A DNA stretch of 64,000 nt from Cenococcum geophilum 1.58 (GCA_001692895.1 KV748189.1:1930432-1994431); one strand, 5' to 3'. Counted from the stretch's first letter, positions 1 through 11,218 are shown. The notes: generated by a model from the letters alone, not told the origin. Numbers and translations: made by a program.

Positions 1-1436
1 AAGGACGCTAATATACAGATTCGCTATGGCAGGAAGCTAAGAAGGCTGTAGGGGAGTGTACAATTATAATAAGCGAAAATGGATGGTTAAATTAAGAGCT
101 TAGCATGCGATGGCTAGAGCACTTTAAGCGCTATACCTAACGAACTAAGGTATAGAAGAGGGCAGCTAAAGGCGGAACTAATAGTAAATATAACGGCTAT
201 CAACTTCTAATTATGGACAGCTATAGTAGCCATGTTAATATTAAGTTTGTTAAGTTCTACTAATTAAAGAAGATTATACCAATCTGCCTCCCCCCGCATT
301 TAACCCACCTCCTACAGCTATTAGACTTAGTTATATTTTTAGTTCTTAAGCGCCTATATTTACCTAAAGTTAATAAGTTCGCGGCTTATGGTATTACTGG
401 TATTAATAGAGACTATTTTCTACGTATACTTGGTAAGATTTGGCCGTAAGTATATACTCTAGAGTTAATTAGGAGCGCCTTTAAGGCTACAGGTCTCCTT
501 CCCTTTAACCTAAATTAAGCCCTTACACGCTACTCTAAACGGCCTACATCTATTAAGCTATCTACGCCTCTACCTTACTATACAGAGGCGATAATCCTAT
601 CCTCCCCTATGCATCCTCCCACGCTAGACAACGAGCACGCTTAAGCTCGGTACACGCATATAATCCTTTATCTAGAAACTACGCCACAGGCAATAAAGGT
701 AGTTGTCTTAAAATTAATACAATATTTACAGTCTTTGGAGAAAGGCCTTAAGCTTATATAAGTTAAAAATAACAATCTTTAGCAACATACTAAGGAGAGA
801 AAGGCTAAGAAGAAGCGTAAACGGAACGTGCTCTCTACCAAATCAGTTCTTACTTTAGAAGCAGTAAAGGAGCTTACTACTGCTAAAGAGGCTACGTAGA
901 AGGCTAAAGAGTAAGCCAAGCTTACTAGGAAAGAGCTTAGAAAGGGTTGTTAAGTGGTAGTAGAGCTTGCTAAGGAGCAAGTTAAGGCCAGAAAGGCAGC
1001 CTGGAAAAGGGTTACTAATATAAAGGAGCTGGCTAAGGTTCACTATAGAGACGCAGGGGAGGCAGGAAAGGTGGCTAAGAAGGTATAGAAGGACTCCCTT
1101 ACTGCCGCTAATATAGCTCGCAGAAAGCATACCGAAGAAGCTTAATTGGCAGCTAATATAGCAGCTAATTACGCAATGCTAAAACAATTAACTGCGGATA
1201 AGCTCTGGAAGCAGGCGGAGGAGTCCTCTACTGCTGCCGCTATGGCTGTAGCTCTTATTAAGCAACTTTAGGAGGCCGCCAAGAAGGTGGTAGAAGAAGC
1301 TGCTCTACTAGAGGATCTACAGGAAGGGCAGGAGGATGATGATATGAGCAATTCAAGCGATGAAGAATCCTCAGATAAGGAGCCCGAGTTAATTGGCGAT
1401 ATTTGGGGGTTAACTCAGTGGCTAATTGAACTCTAA
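1..1436 (+). pseudogene. pogo/Fot-type DDE transposase, 3' part, decayed
   Basis: This is the C-terminal part of a DDE_1-family transposase (pogo/Fot group, a cut-and-paste DNA transposon); its start lies before the window. One frame runs from about position 3 to the stop at 1434-1436. It shows the family's order: ENGW near 85, LLIMDSYSSHVN near 204-240 (second catalytic Asp at 216-218) and CLPPHLTHLLQLLD near 283-336. The tail is Lys/Glu/Ala-rich, coiled-coil-like, and ends in an acidic stretch. Several in-frame stops lie in the first 250 bases, at codons where Gln or Arg is usual, as RIP would produce. The tail is less damaged. The 3' inverted terminus may lie in 1,540-1,645, but the partner end is not in the window. 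Confidence 0.8.
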
Positions 1437-3035
1437 AACACCAAAAATCGACTTTATATAGACTCTATTATATATATTTATGGCTTCAAGACTTTTTACC
1501 AACGATGCGATAACTTGTAATGGCTTTTGCTAGTTATTTACCACCAAATCAGCATTTTGGCGAATTTTGATTTTCAAATCGGTCATAACTCAGGGAGCGG
1601 TCAAAACCCCGTTAACCACGTTATCCCCTCCCAAATTTGAGATTAATTTTGTTAAAGTTAAAATTCCCGTTGTTAAAAGTATAAGCACCCTTATGTATGA
1701 GCCCGCATAAAGGCATAAAAAGCCTAAAATCTCATAATCTATAGAGCTAGATCTCCCGAGTAATTTAATATATTTTTTACCTTAAGAGACGTTGTAGGGA
1801 TCTTAATTAATTTTGTTAAAAATTGTAAGTTTTCCTTATAAAAAAACGCTTGTGCTTCCATACAAATCTCGCCAAAGTCCTTCAGACCAAGAAATCGATC
1901 AAATATCCAAAGGAGATTGGCGCGCCAGCACAATCGATTTCTTAGTATGAGTCCACTGAGGTAAGGGTCGCAGCGACAACTCAGCTCGGTAATCATACAT
2001 GGTTCTAAGGATTGGACCAATTAGATTGTCTCTTGATGGCCTTGCAGGTGCACTCTTGTTCGTTTACTGACCTACTCACAAGCATTAGAAATGAGAAGGG
2101 TTGTACTTATTCTTATACTAAGGCAAGTGTTCTAAATCATTAAATGGCTTTAAACGGTGGCGAATTCTGAAGAAAGTCTGTGCAGACGTCGGATAAAGAC
2201 GGTCTAGATCGAGACCTGCACGCTTGTTAAGTATTACAAGTCGCAGTTTCCTCCATAAAGCCCTTTGTATCTATAATGCGCGGCATGTAGAGTTTCTGGA
2301 CGTTTGCAACAGCTAGATGAATAGCCTCTACGTCCTCGGGATTAATATGAAGAAAATCGCCGGAGACTTGAGCTCGACGCCTGGTCGCCATGCGATCAAA
2401 GCTCTGCTAAATATGTTGAAAATGTCCTCTCTTAATAAACCCTTTAGTAAGGACATGAAGGATCGCTAGACACACTTTATGGAACCACACCACTGGGACA
2501 TCCTAAAATCTACGGCACGTGATAGGTATTCCCGCGGGCCCACTAATTCAGCAGATGGTGTGCTGCAAGCTGCGGATCACGCTGTAGTCGACGATCTCTT
2601 CAGAAATCAGTATGCCGCTCCTGTGAGGTAATTGGAGCTCGAGATGATTTTGTTCTCCGGATTCCAGGGTGCTTGAGAACTGTTTTATGCTTTTACTCAC
2701 TCCGTCGCAGGGCGAAAATCTTCCTTCGGTCATGCCGTCATTATGATGCACACAATCCGAACGCCGCTAGTAGGTGTATGGATCCGTTGCATTTTTGCAG
2801 CTGGTAGTAAACAGTCCGTATCTGCAAGGCGCGAGCTGGGTGTACAATGGCGCAACATATTCCTTAGCCAGAAAAGGCAGCTCCGATAGCTTTGTGGTGT
2901 TATAAGATTTTCGGAGTACAGCATTCAAGGGGAGGAGCACACGACCAACAAACTCAGCACAAAACCGCTCGAAGACAATCCAACTTCGTCCCTGGGTCAA
3001 CTGCCACCAAGCTCGCAAACAGGAGCTGCGACAAT
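1437..3035. other. intergenic region with transposon tail and MFS upstream sequence
   Basis: The first 200 bases are probably the 3' untranslated part and terminal repeat of the pogo-type element. From about 1,650 onward composition looks like host sequence. No ORF here shows recognisable domains or splice-linked reading. Positions 2,892-3,035 are open in frame with the downstream transporter (48 codons before its Met), but they read as low-complexity polar sequence. I take them as 5' leader. Confidence 0.5.
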
Positions 3036-4586
3036 ATGACTGATCCGACAAATATTAGTGACAGTAAGCAGCCCGAAGAGGCCCACTCAACCAATATACT
3101 TGAAGAGGCTCCAGCCGGTGTGCTGGAAGAGGGCAGCTTAGATCCAGTCTATGAAGCTAAAGCCAGAGTCTTGAACAAAGCTATCCAGGATATTGGAATG
3201 GGCCGTTATCAATGGCAACTTTTCATCGTCATTGGATTTGGTTGGGCCAGCGACAATCTCTGGCCTATCGTTACCTCCTTGATATTTACTCCAATCACCA
3301 ATGAGTTTCATCCAACCCGACCTCCTGTCTTAACGTTGGCTCAAAATATTGGACTGCTCGTCGGTGCTGTATTTTGGGGCTTTGGCTGCGACGTCTTTGG
3401 TCGACGATGGGCGTTCAATCTCACTATTGGTGTCACGGCTGTCTTTGGTTTGATAGCTGCAGGGTCGCCAAATTTCGCAGCAATTGGAGTGTTTGCAGCA
3501 TTATGGTCCGTTGGCGTTGGCGGAAACCTTCCAGTTGACTCTGCCATATTTTTAGAATTCCTTCCAGGATCCCACCAATATCTCCTAACAATCCTTTCGG
3601 TCGATTGGGCATTGGCCCAGGTGCTCGCAACTCTAATTGCCTGGCCACTCCTAGGCAATCTAACTTGCCAAGAGGATGTTGTTTGTACAAAGTCCAAAAA
3701 CATGGGCTGGAGATACTTCATGATATGCATGGGCGGTATCGCTATGATCATGTTCTTTCTGCGCTTCGTTTGTTTCACAATCTTTGAATCGCCAAAATAT
3801 TTCATGGGTAAGGGAAAAGACGCCGAAGCTGTCCGAACTGTCCACGAGGTTGCACGAAGAAACGGAACAACATCGACCCTCACCGTCGAGGATCTGGAAG
3901 CTTTTAACGTGGGAGGAACGCAAGGCACGGAAGCGTCTGCTGCACTGCAGCGGAGGTTGGAAAAGCTGAACTTCACACACGTAAAAGCACTCTTTGCAAC
4001 TAAGAGGTTAGCTTTCTCGACAACTCTCATCACGTTCGTATGGGCTTTCATTGGACTTGGATTTCCCTTATACAATGCCTTCTTGCCCTACATCCAGGCC
4101 ACTCGCGGCGCAAAATTTGGTGATGGCTCTACGTACATTACTTACCGGAATTCCCTCATCATCGCCACCCTCGGAGTCCCTGGCTGCCTTCTTGGAGGCT
4201 TCCTCGTGGAACTGCCTCGCTTTGGAAGAAAGGGAGCTCTATCGCTCTCGACAGTCTTGACAGGAGTATTCTTATTCGCCTCCACCACGGCTGTCACTTC
4301 AGACGCGCTCCTCGGCTGGAATTGCGCCTACAACTTCGTGGCCAACATCATGTATGCCGTCCTCTATGCATATACCCCAGAGATCTTCCCGACCAAGGAT
4401 CGCGGCACCGGCAATGGCATCACGGCATCTGCTAATCGGATTTTCGGGATCATGGCCCCAATCATTGCGATGTTTGCGAATCTTCAGACGGCTGCGCCGG
4501 TGTACGTTAGCGGTGCGCTATTTATTGCTGCCGGACTTCTTGTAATAATTCTGCCTTTCGAGCCGAGAGGAAAGGCTAGTTTGTAG
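3036..4586 (+). CDS. MFS transporter, SVOP-like
   Basis: A single uninterrupted exon encodes 516 residues from the Met at 3036. A further 48 in-frame codons upstream begin at 2892, but they are polar and Met-3036 (context ACAATATGA) starts the usual acidic, soluble N-tail of this family. About twelve hydrophobic segments follow from residue 62. Visible MFS marks are motif A (GFGCDVFGRR, residues 115-124) between TM2 and TM3, the FLEFLPGSH segment near 172-180, and FESPKY at 250-255 before a roughly 100-residue central cytoplasmic loop (KGKDAEAV). The C-terminus ends PFEPRGKASL, typical of fungal members. Proteins of this type sit in membranes and move small organic solutes by secondary transport; the substrate cannot be read from sequence. 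There is no intron and no sign of RIP. Neighbours share no pathway. Confidence 0.93.
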   Translation: MTDPTNISDSKQPEEAHSTNILEEAPAGVLEEGSLDPVYEAKARVLNKAIQDIGMGRYQWQLFIVIGFGWASDNLWPIVTSLIFTPITNEFHPTRPPVLTLAQNIGLLVGAVFWGFGCDVFGRRWAFNLTIGVTAVFGLIAAGSPNFAAIGVFAALWSVGVGGNLPVDSAIFLEFLPGSHQYLLTILSVDWALAQVLATLIAWPLLGNLTCQEDVVCTKSKNMGWRYFMICMGGIAMIMFFLRFVCFTIFESPKYFMGKGKDAEAVRTVHEVARRNGTTSTLTVEDLEAFNVGGTQGTEASAALQRRLEKLNFTHVKALFATKRLAFSTTLITFVWAFIGLGFPLYNAFLPYIQATRGAKFGDGSTYITYRNSLIIATLGVPGCLLGGFLVELPRFGRKGALSLSTVLTGVFLFASTTAVTSDALLGWNCAYNFVANIMYAVLYAYTPEIFPTKDRGTGNGITASANRIFGIMAPIIAMFANLQTAAPVYVSGALFIAAGLLVIILPFEPRGKASL

Positions 4587-5064
4587 TCAGTGGAGGAGAA
4601 GCTTTGATGGATGATCGGCCTTACACATTTTTCCTTAATTTGAGATACTGGTGCGGTCATGCTACCACGTAAGGCTGTACAGCTCGACATTAAAACAAAC
4701 GAGTTTTTTTCTAAGTGGATATAATTTCGCTGGTCTTCCATTCGTAAGGCATAGAGCACAATCATATGTCCACCTAGCTGGTGAAATTCGATTACGTTCA
4801 AATCGGGTAAGAAAATAGAATATAGAAAAACCCTTATATGAATACTTTTATTCCAAAATTAGAGAAAGCAGTTATTGTCACAAATTTCGTGAAGCAGTGG
4901 AAAGTTGAAAGTTTGAAGCTGGGGAATACCGGTTTTGGTGGTTGCTCAGCAACATCGGCTTGGCGCTTTGTTGACAAACCCCCCAGGCTCATCCACTAAA
5001 GCCTGCCGAAAGTTGGTACACCATTGCTTGTCCATACAAATTTAATACCATATCAAAAAACAAA
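4587..5064. other. intergenic, between MFS and kinesin genes
   Basis: A 478-base tandem-gene spacer holds the 3' end of the transporter transcript and the kinesin upstream region. No convincing gene is seen. The kinesin start has a good fungal context (AACAAAATGG). No clear TATA box was identified. Confidence 0.5.
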
Positions 5065-7442
5065 ATGGAACCTCCTCCAAGGCCCTCCACCTCATTATTT
5101 GAAGTCTATTTGCGACTACGGCCCTCCGACGCTGTTGGTGCTGAGCGCTTCCTCAATGTTGAGCAGTCAGACCAAAGTAATCCAACGCACATCACCATAA
5201 AGCCCCCCTCAACAGACCACCGTAAACGCGCAGTTGAGAAGTTCGCCTTCACCAAAGTCTTCGAAGAAGATGCTGCTCAGCTAGACATTTTCAAAGGGAC
5301 TGGCGTTGTACCGCTCATTGAAGGAGTACTTGGAACAGGAGGAAGAGAAGGACGAGATGGCTTGCTTGCAACATTGGGAGTTACAGGCTCTGGAAAGGCG
5401 TGTATATTATGAATTAAAAAGAGCCCTAGAAGTATAGCTGACTATGTATGCAGAGCCACACAATCCTAGGTTCCAAAACACAACGCGGGCTCACGCAGAT
5501 GGCACTGGACATCCTTTTCCAAAGTACCGACACACAGCTTGTTCAGCCTACCTATGGCTCCTCTGTCTTCCCTTCACTGGCCGCAGCAGATGTATCTGAA
5601 GCGCAGCTTTTCCCTGCCGCTACCTTTCTCGACTCCCTCTACGGCGACAATCAGTCTGAACGCGGTTTCAACTCGCGGGCACAAACGCCCATGCCGGTAT
5701 GCCCTTCGTTTCATAAACAGATCCGGACATATATACCAACCCCTACCCAAGCCCAACTTAACATACCCCACCCTTCCCTTAGCCAAAGTATATACAGTCG
5801 TCCTAGTACAGGGGTGCTCTCACCTCAAGAAGTAAACCCTTTCCCTCAATCAAGTATCCGACCCATAACCGGCGGGATTTCACGCATCACACGCAGCGTA
5901 GTGAAAATGAGCTCACCATATGTAAAGGAATACAGTTCGTTTCTCGGCACAACAGCGACGAGGCAACGAAATATACCACGACCATCCACGTTCCCACAAT
6001 CTCCGGCTGTGCAAGACATTGTCGTGCCCATTGACCCGAATGCTGAGTACGCAATCGTGGTGTCGATGTACGAAGTTTATAATGATCGTATTTTTGACCT
6101 ATTAACCGGGTCGGCTACGGGGAGTAAGAATGGCGCTCAGAAGAGACGTGCGTTGCTGTTTAAGAGCACAGAGCAAAGTCCAGATAGGAAGGTTGTAGCG
6201 GGTTTGAGGAAGATTATTTGCGGCAGTCTGGAGGAGGCACTTATGGTACTGGAGACCGGATTAGTGGAACGGAGGGTTGCGGGCACAGGAAGTAATGCTG
6301 TCAGCTCAAGAAGTCATGGATTTTTCTGTGTGGAGGTGAAGAAGAGGAATAAATCTAGGCGTGGGCCATGGACAGCGAGTACGCTGACGATCGTTGATTT
6401 GGCCGGTAATTTATACTTACTCCCACAAGACGGAGAAGGGCTAATTAGATATTACAGGATCCGAGCGTGCGAGGCACGCAAAGACTGCCGGGGCTACGCT
6501 TGCTGAGGCAGGAAAGATCAACGAGAGTCTGATGTACCTTGGTCAATGCATGCAAATGCAAAGCGATAACCAGGAAGGAAATAAGGTACTCTCCTCCTGA
6601 CGTAACTTGGCCAATAACCAGCTAACTCAGATAATCAGCAAAACATCGTTCCTTTTAGACAATGCAAGCTCACCGAACTGCTCTTTTCCAATTCTTTCCC
6701 GTCATCTTCCACAACAACCTCACACCATCACCACTACCACAATAATTCTCAACACCGGAATCCACAGAAGGCGATTATGATCGTTACCGCTGACCCAGTT
6801 GGTGACTTCAATGCCACTTCCCAAATCCTACGCTACTCCGCCCTCGCCCGTGAAGTCACCGTGCCTCGCATCCCCTCTGTAACCAGCACCATCCTCTCAG
6901 GCACCACAGCTGTCGGCGGGAAATCACACCTAACAGAGGGCCGCACCTCACCATCAGCCGCGTACGAAGAGCTCGAGCAGGCAACGCAAGAAATCGCGCG
7001 TCTGAGCGAAGAAGTCGAAGTGCTGGCGCTCCGTCTTGCTGAGGAAACAGCCAGACGTAAAGCCGCGGAGGCGTCCTGGCGCGCAGCCGAAGATCACATG
7101 TTCGAGGTCGAGCAGGATGTCCGGGACGAATGCTTTGCTGAGATGGAAACACGTATAGAGGCGGAGCGGCGGCGGTGGAAGGGCGCGTGGGAGGAGGAGG
7201 CGGATCGGAACGATGAGCATTTGGATCGGAAGATCGAGGTGCTAGTTCAGGGGATCCAGGTCCACGAGGATCCGGAGCCTAGTGACGCAGAGAGGGTGGA
7301 GGAGTTGGAGCGAGAGAATGAGACCTTGAAAAGGAAAGTTGAGATGTTGGAGAGGGAGGCGCAGATGAAGAGCCCGACCAAGAAGCAGAGAGTTCTAAAA
7401 GCGAGGAAGTGGGAAGTAGATGTGGGTTTTGAGAGTCCCTGA
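5065..7442 (+). CDS. kinesin-like motor protein, kinesin-6-like (four exons)
   Basis: Exons 5065-5397, 5454-6405, 6458-6585 and 6639-7442 join in frame to 738 residues. The introns (56, 52 and 53 nt) have branch sites CTGAC, CTAAT and CTAAC. The motor begins at once (LFEVYLRLRPS). The P-loop GVTGSGK-SHT (105-114) spans intron 1, switch I NAVSSRSH is at 392-399, switch II DLAG-SE at 426-431 spans intron 2, and KINESLMYLGQC follows. The motor ends with ATSQILRYSALAREV. A Ser/Pro-rich insert of about 170 residues (roughly 130-305) interrupts the motor, a trait of kinesin-6. A Glu/Arg-rich coiled coil covers about 580-705, then SPTKKQR, which could be a Cdk or NLS-type site. Kinesins move on microtubules using ATP, and kinesin-6 acts in the anaphase spindle and cytokinesis. 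The subfamily is inferred; the kinesin assignment is firm. Intron 1 is best read as GC-AG. Confidence 0.93.
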
Positions 7443-8934
7443 GCGGGGTTAGGGGTGTTTGTGGAGCTGGGTTAGGTGTGGGAAGTTTGGTCAGATTTAG
7501 ACATGACCTTTTGATATCAATACCATTGCTATGGCTTTTGAAGAAATAGCACTGCTTTACTCTGGGTTTCGTCTTTTCTTATCATGCTCGCATATTGACT
7601 CACCTTGCTTGCTCCAAGGTCTGAAAAAAATGCTAACATTGAGAGTCTGGAACTTAAGATGAGCTGTGATACCGAGGACAACGATATGCTCATGCCGCGC
7701 ATTAGAATAAAAGCGCGAGCAGTACCTGGGCATCGTCTTCTGTGACACGTGACTGTATCATGCATACGAAAGAGACCCTCGCTCTCTGCTTCAACGCTGT
7801 ATCCTCTAAGATTAAAGCCTACATAAGAAAAAGACTATCTCTTTCATGCCGGAGAACATGTGGCTTTCTCGCCTGGCCTCACTAGTATGCATGAAAGTCT
7901 TTTCAGCCTTTTATCGCTGTAATGGCGCCTAGCTTGAACTTTAACATAGCCAATGGGATATAAAGTTTTGCCGCGCCGCCTTAGCCCAAGAAGCCTTAAG
8001 AGGGAGGCGCCTAGCGTGGCCTGAATTCGACCACATTCTAGTCTCACTGGATAAGATAAGCTTCAACGGCTGAGGATCTCGAATTATGGCTTGCATGTTC
8101 CGCGGGATATACGGGCGCCAATTGCTCTGAACTAAGGTTACCCTCATACACAGCCAGCCTTTTGAGTGCAACGCCGCCACAAACAGCTCCTTGTGTAGGC
8201 TGTGTTAGACAGCACGATCAAGACGATCAAACTGACCCACGATAGTGACATTCTTAGGCTTCTTTACTCTATGAGGCACTTGAACACTATTTGGGAAATG
8301 CTCCTTTGTCTTCGGCCGGGTTCAAAAAAGCAATCAAACCTTTAATTCTATTTTAACGCCCTATGATGTTAAGTGTAATATGGTAAGCTGAGTGGTATGT
8401 TACGGTGGCTGCAGCAGTGACAGCTCACTTAGTCTGTGACATAACAAATAGGGCCTACATTCCTACCTCAGCCCTACCTTGCCGCAATGCGGGAGGCTTG
8501 CTGGGTCTCAATGCAGCAAGCCTTCATGATCACGCTGTATGCCAGCCACTTCAGCCAGCCGAAAACACTTTCGAAATCAGCTATGTTCAGCCCTAGTCAT
8601 CGTTTTCAGTCCTCATGAAATACGGCTAATCGCTGCCAAATTATGGTAGCCCTTGGCTACTAAGATACGTCAATCAGAGGTGTGCGTTGTGCTGAGTGGC
8701 TTCAAAAAGCAACCTCAGCAACTCAAGCTGCATTATCACACTGCAAAACTAAGTTGCTGAAACATCAACTTGTATGGGTTGCTGCCGTCCTTTCGCGGGC
8801 ACAAGGGATATATAAACAGTTGAGGACCTTTTGTCTTTGGCACTGCTAGTTACACATTACACGGTACGCATTTCAAATTAGCCAAATTGCAGTTCTCTAG
8901 CACTTTAATTCAAACGTTCAGTTATTTATTTCCA
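7443..8934. other. intergenic region upstream of the ankyrin-type gene
   Basis: About 1.5 kb of ordinary composition. I find no ORF with domains and no splice-linked reading. A CACGTG site lies at 7746-7751. The last 130 bases hold a TATA box and presumably the 5' leader of the downstream gene. Confidence 0.5.
8809..8816 (+). promoter_or_regulatory. TATA box of the ankyrin-type gene
   Basis: TATATAAA lies 119 bases before the chosen start codon at 8935, in otherwise GC-balanced sequence, so it stands out. Transcription would be expected to start about 30 bases downstream. Confidence 0.55.
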
Positions 8935-10312
8935 ATGTCTCACCTATCCAGCATCCAGCCCTGGTTGATCCACAACCTCGAGACATGCACAAACGGCGCC
9001 TACAATCAGACACGCTCTGACTTCTGCAACGCAGCGGAGTATTGCAACTGGGAGCGACTGTTCTCCATCCTCGAATATGTCCAGAAAATGTACCACGAAT
9101 CCTGGGTCAACTGTCCCACCTCCGAAGACGGGTGGGCGCCCCTCCATTACGCAGCATACGAGAACACGCCCATTTCTACCGTCAACAGGTTGCTTAGCAT
9201 GGGAGCATGGCGTAGGTGTCACCGTCCTTATCTTAGTAACAAAGCTCACCGTGTACGTTCCAAAGGTTCTGTCCACACTGTCAGTACCGCTGGCACGTGC
9301 CTCCCAAACGATAGAATGACGGCCTTCGACATCGCGAAAGCTTTGAGACATAACGCACTTTGCGAAGTCCTTAGACCAGTTATTAGGCTTGCTGTCCCCG
9401 AGAATGTCCTGTGGAGATTGCAGATCCAGCTCCATCGGCTCATTTGCGACGAGATGAGCTGGTCGAATGATAGAGACACAAGACTACCGGAACTGAGCGT
9501 GCTGAGAGAAGGCAATGGGTATGGCTGGTTCCCTGTTCAGCCGGGAGTTAATGGCGAGGTTTGTCGCAAAACATTCTTACTGCGCGGCACAATGTTGAAA
9601 TTTCTTATATGACACGCAGTGTATTGGTGCTGACTTTATGCATGAATAGGGTTACCTCTACCGTCTTGGCAAAACCGGCTTACTTGTCTGGAGCTGCAGC
9701 AAGGATGGCAGCCTGGAGGTGCAACGCAGAGTTACCGAGGTGGAGTATGTTGAGGTAGAAGAAGACGACTATGAGTATAATGCCGCGCCTTGGACGATGA
9801 TAAACAGCGGCAGAGGTGGTGCGAATTTTGGGTTCCTGAGCGCTGGGGAGACCACGGTAGGATATGAGAGCGTTACAGAGACTGATATTGTTTACAACAG
9901 CAACATTAGTACCTCCAACTCAACATGCACGAGTGACAGCTATAGAACTTATGAAAGCTCCACATACGCCTCTGTTGATAGTGGAGTTGTTGATGCACAG
10001 GATGACGAGACGAGTTTTAGTTGGAGTGAAAGGGTTGAGAAAGTGGTTGTTGATGACCCGGATGACAACGCAAACTACAGCTGGGCCCAAGGGTGTGGCG
10101 ATGGAATCGGTTGTGGCTCGGATGATAATAAAGGCTACAATTGGGGCGAAGGTGTCGATAACAGGATCTACGACGGTCCACATGACAATACAGGTTATGG
10201 CTGGAGTCAAGGATGCGAGACTGAAGGTTTCTATAACACTGGTAACAAATGGGGTCGAGATGACAATTCCGGCTATGCTTGGAGTCAAACAGGCCAAGGA
10301 TGGGAATATTAA
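8935..10312 (+). CDS. ankyrin-type protein with Tyr-x-Trp repeat tail (three exons)
   Basis: The Met at 8935 starts MSHLSSIQPW; an upstream TTG at 8887 is in frame but is not a eukaryotic start. The N-half has ankyrin-like helices (DFCNAAEYCNWERLFSILEY, then GWAPLHYAAYE, NRLLSMGAWR, TAFDIAKALRHNALCEVLRP). It continues RLPELSVL and GYGWFPV and, after intron 2, GYLYRLGKTGLLVWSCSKDG. I recognise this order from an uncharacterised ankyrin family of fungi and actinomycetes. Intron 2 is 9559-9649 (GT-AG, branch CTGAC). Intron 1 is probably 9212-9265 (54 nt) or 9216-9284 (69 nt); both preserve frame, and the unspliced reading is also open. With the 54-nt intron the product is 410 residues. After an acidic VEVEEDDYEY stretch the last third is Ser/Thr-, Asp- and Gly-rich and ends in five YxW repeats. 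No membrane segment is seen. Function is unknown. Confidence 0.8.
10001..10309 (+). repeat. coding repeat, 20-residue Tyr-x-Trp unit, five copies
   Basis: Units start at 10001, 10061, 10121, 10181 and 10259. The first three are exactly 60 nt (20 residues), the fourth is 78 nt and the last 51 nt. The shared core is [DH]D-[NE]-x-x-[YF]-x-W-[SAG]-[QE]-x, followed by an acidic or Gly-rich linker. The DNA of the units has diverged while the Tyr/Phe, Trp and Asp positions persist, so the pattern looks conserved at protein level. Confidence 0.8.
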
Positions 10313-11009
10313 TAGCCTGGATAGTAATGCTGCTGCAGTTGACGAGGATGAGGATAACTGCAAGCCTGGAGATGATGTATCTACACTAGCTCTAGTAGAG
10401 CCTAAGAATTGGCATGTATTATCTTCATTGGTGGACCGTACCGATTCATATTGGACATCATGGTCTTCCAAAGGCAAAGAAACTGGTGTGAGACATTGCG
10501 ATGAGAATGTAAATGAGTTAGGAATTGCCTTACAAGTATCTCAGCTAGGCTCCTTCCCTACGAATTAGAAACAGCAGCCTTCTAAGTTCACTTGATTTAA
10601 TGAAATTGCGTTGGTGGAGTGATAACCAGTTGAACTAGATTTTTTTGCTGGGACGGAAAGTTACATGATGGTGTGCTGCAAAAGCAACTTAATTCCTATA
10701 TACCCAACGAATCTTCCATTTTCCCTTAAGGATTCGTCTGTATATAGAATCAAGCCCTTTTCTGCTATATATTCGAGATCCCTAGCCAGTGTAAGAGATG
10801 GATGGATTGGATCTGGATCTAAATCCAGTTAGCCTTAAATCCATTAAATCCATTGGATCTGGATTAAGATCTAAACTTTATCTATGCCCAGGCTTTAATT
10901 TTACCGTATATTAAGCCAATTCTGGTAATTTTCGCTACTTACACAATATAACGGCCTAGTATGGTTTTTAGTATAATCTAACTACAGCTGTTTGCTAAGC
11001 TCCACCGCA
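10313..11009. other. gene-to-transposon boundary region
   Basis: This holds the 3' region of the ankyrin-type gene and the transition into repeat sequence. Positions 10,320-10,560 still look coding-like (acidic, few stops in one frame) but I cannot link them by a good splice pair. From about 10,600 A+T rises. A small inverted-repeat cluster sits at 10,808-10,870. No gene is recognised. Confidence 0.45.
10808..10870. repeat. short inverted/direct repeats around GGATCTGGAT
   Basis: ATTGGATCTGGAT occurs twice (near 10,811 and 10,853), and CTGGAT..ATCCAG forms a small hairpin with a CTAA loop. It sits just outside the Gypsy B terminus. It may be a relic of a small non-autonomous element or simple sequence; I cannot tell which. 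Confidence 0.4.
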
Positions 11010-11218
11010 TGTTACGGCTCGTACAAATGCCTCTAAACCGAAGCTTGTAGAATGCTGTATTACGAAGATACTAAGCTAAAGAGAAGAAAAAGGGGTCGCC
11101 AGGACCGATATAAATAAATATATAGGGTGAGCCGCTAAGGCGCTAGCTTTGGGCGGACTAATTATAGGTCGGCAGAATATGGCAGAATTTGGCAGGTAAC
11201 GTGCGATAGCGCCGTTAT
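11010..11218 (-). repeat. probable 3' LTR of Gypsy B
   Basis: On + the block begins TGTTACGG and ends CCGTTATA, the RIP-altered form of a TG..CA terminus. A pyrimidine run directly after it (ACCCCCCTCTTT) is a polypurine tract when read on the element's strand. The partner LTR is not in the window, so the limits are inferred. Confidence 0.5.

Noticed and set aside
2892-3035. N-terminal 48-residue extension of the MFS transporter
   Set aside because: Polar, unlike family N-termini; the downstream Met gives the usual length. Transcript data could overturn this.
3341-4075. Long minus-strand frame opposite the MFS gene
   Set aside because: Antisense shadow of codon usage; no domain.
8405-8596. 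Short plus-strand frame upstream of the ankyrin-type gene
   Set aside because: 63 codons, no domain, no splice partner.
8887-8934. Upstream extension of the ankyrin-type gene from TTG
   Set aside because: TTG is not a nuclear fungal start and the Met at 8935 fits the TATA spacing.
9864-10568. Long frame overlapping the ankyrin-type gene's third exon
   Set aside because: It is a shadow of the repeat-containing exon in another frame; only the part beyond 10,313 deserved separate mention.
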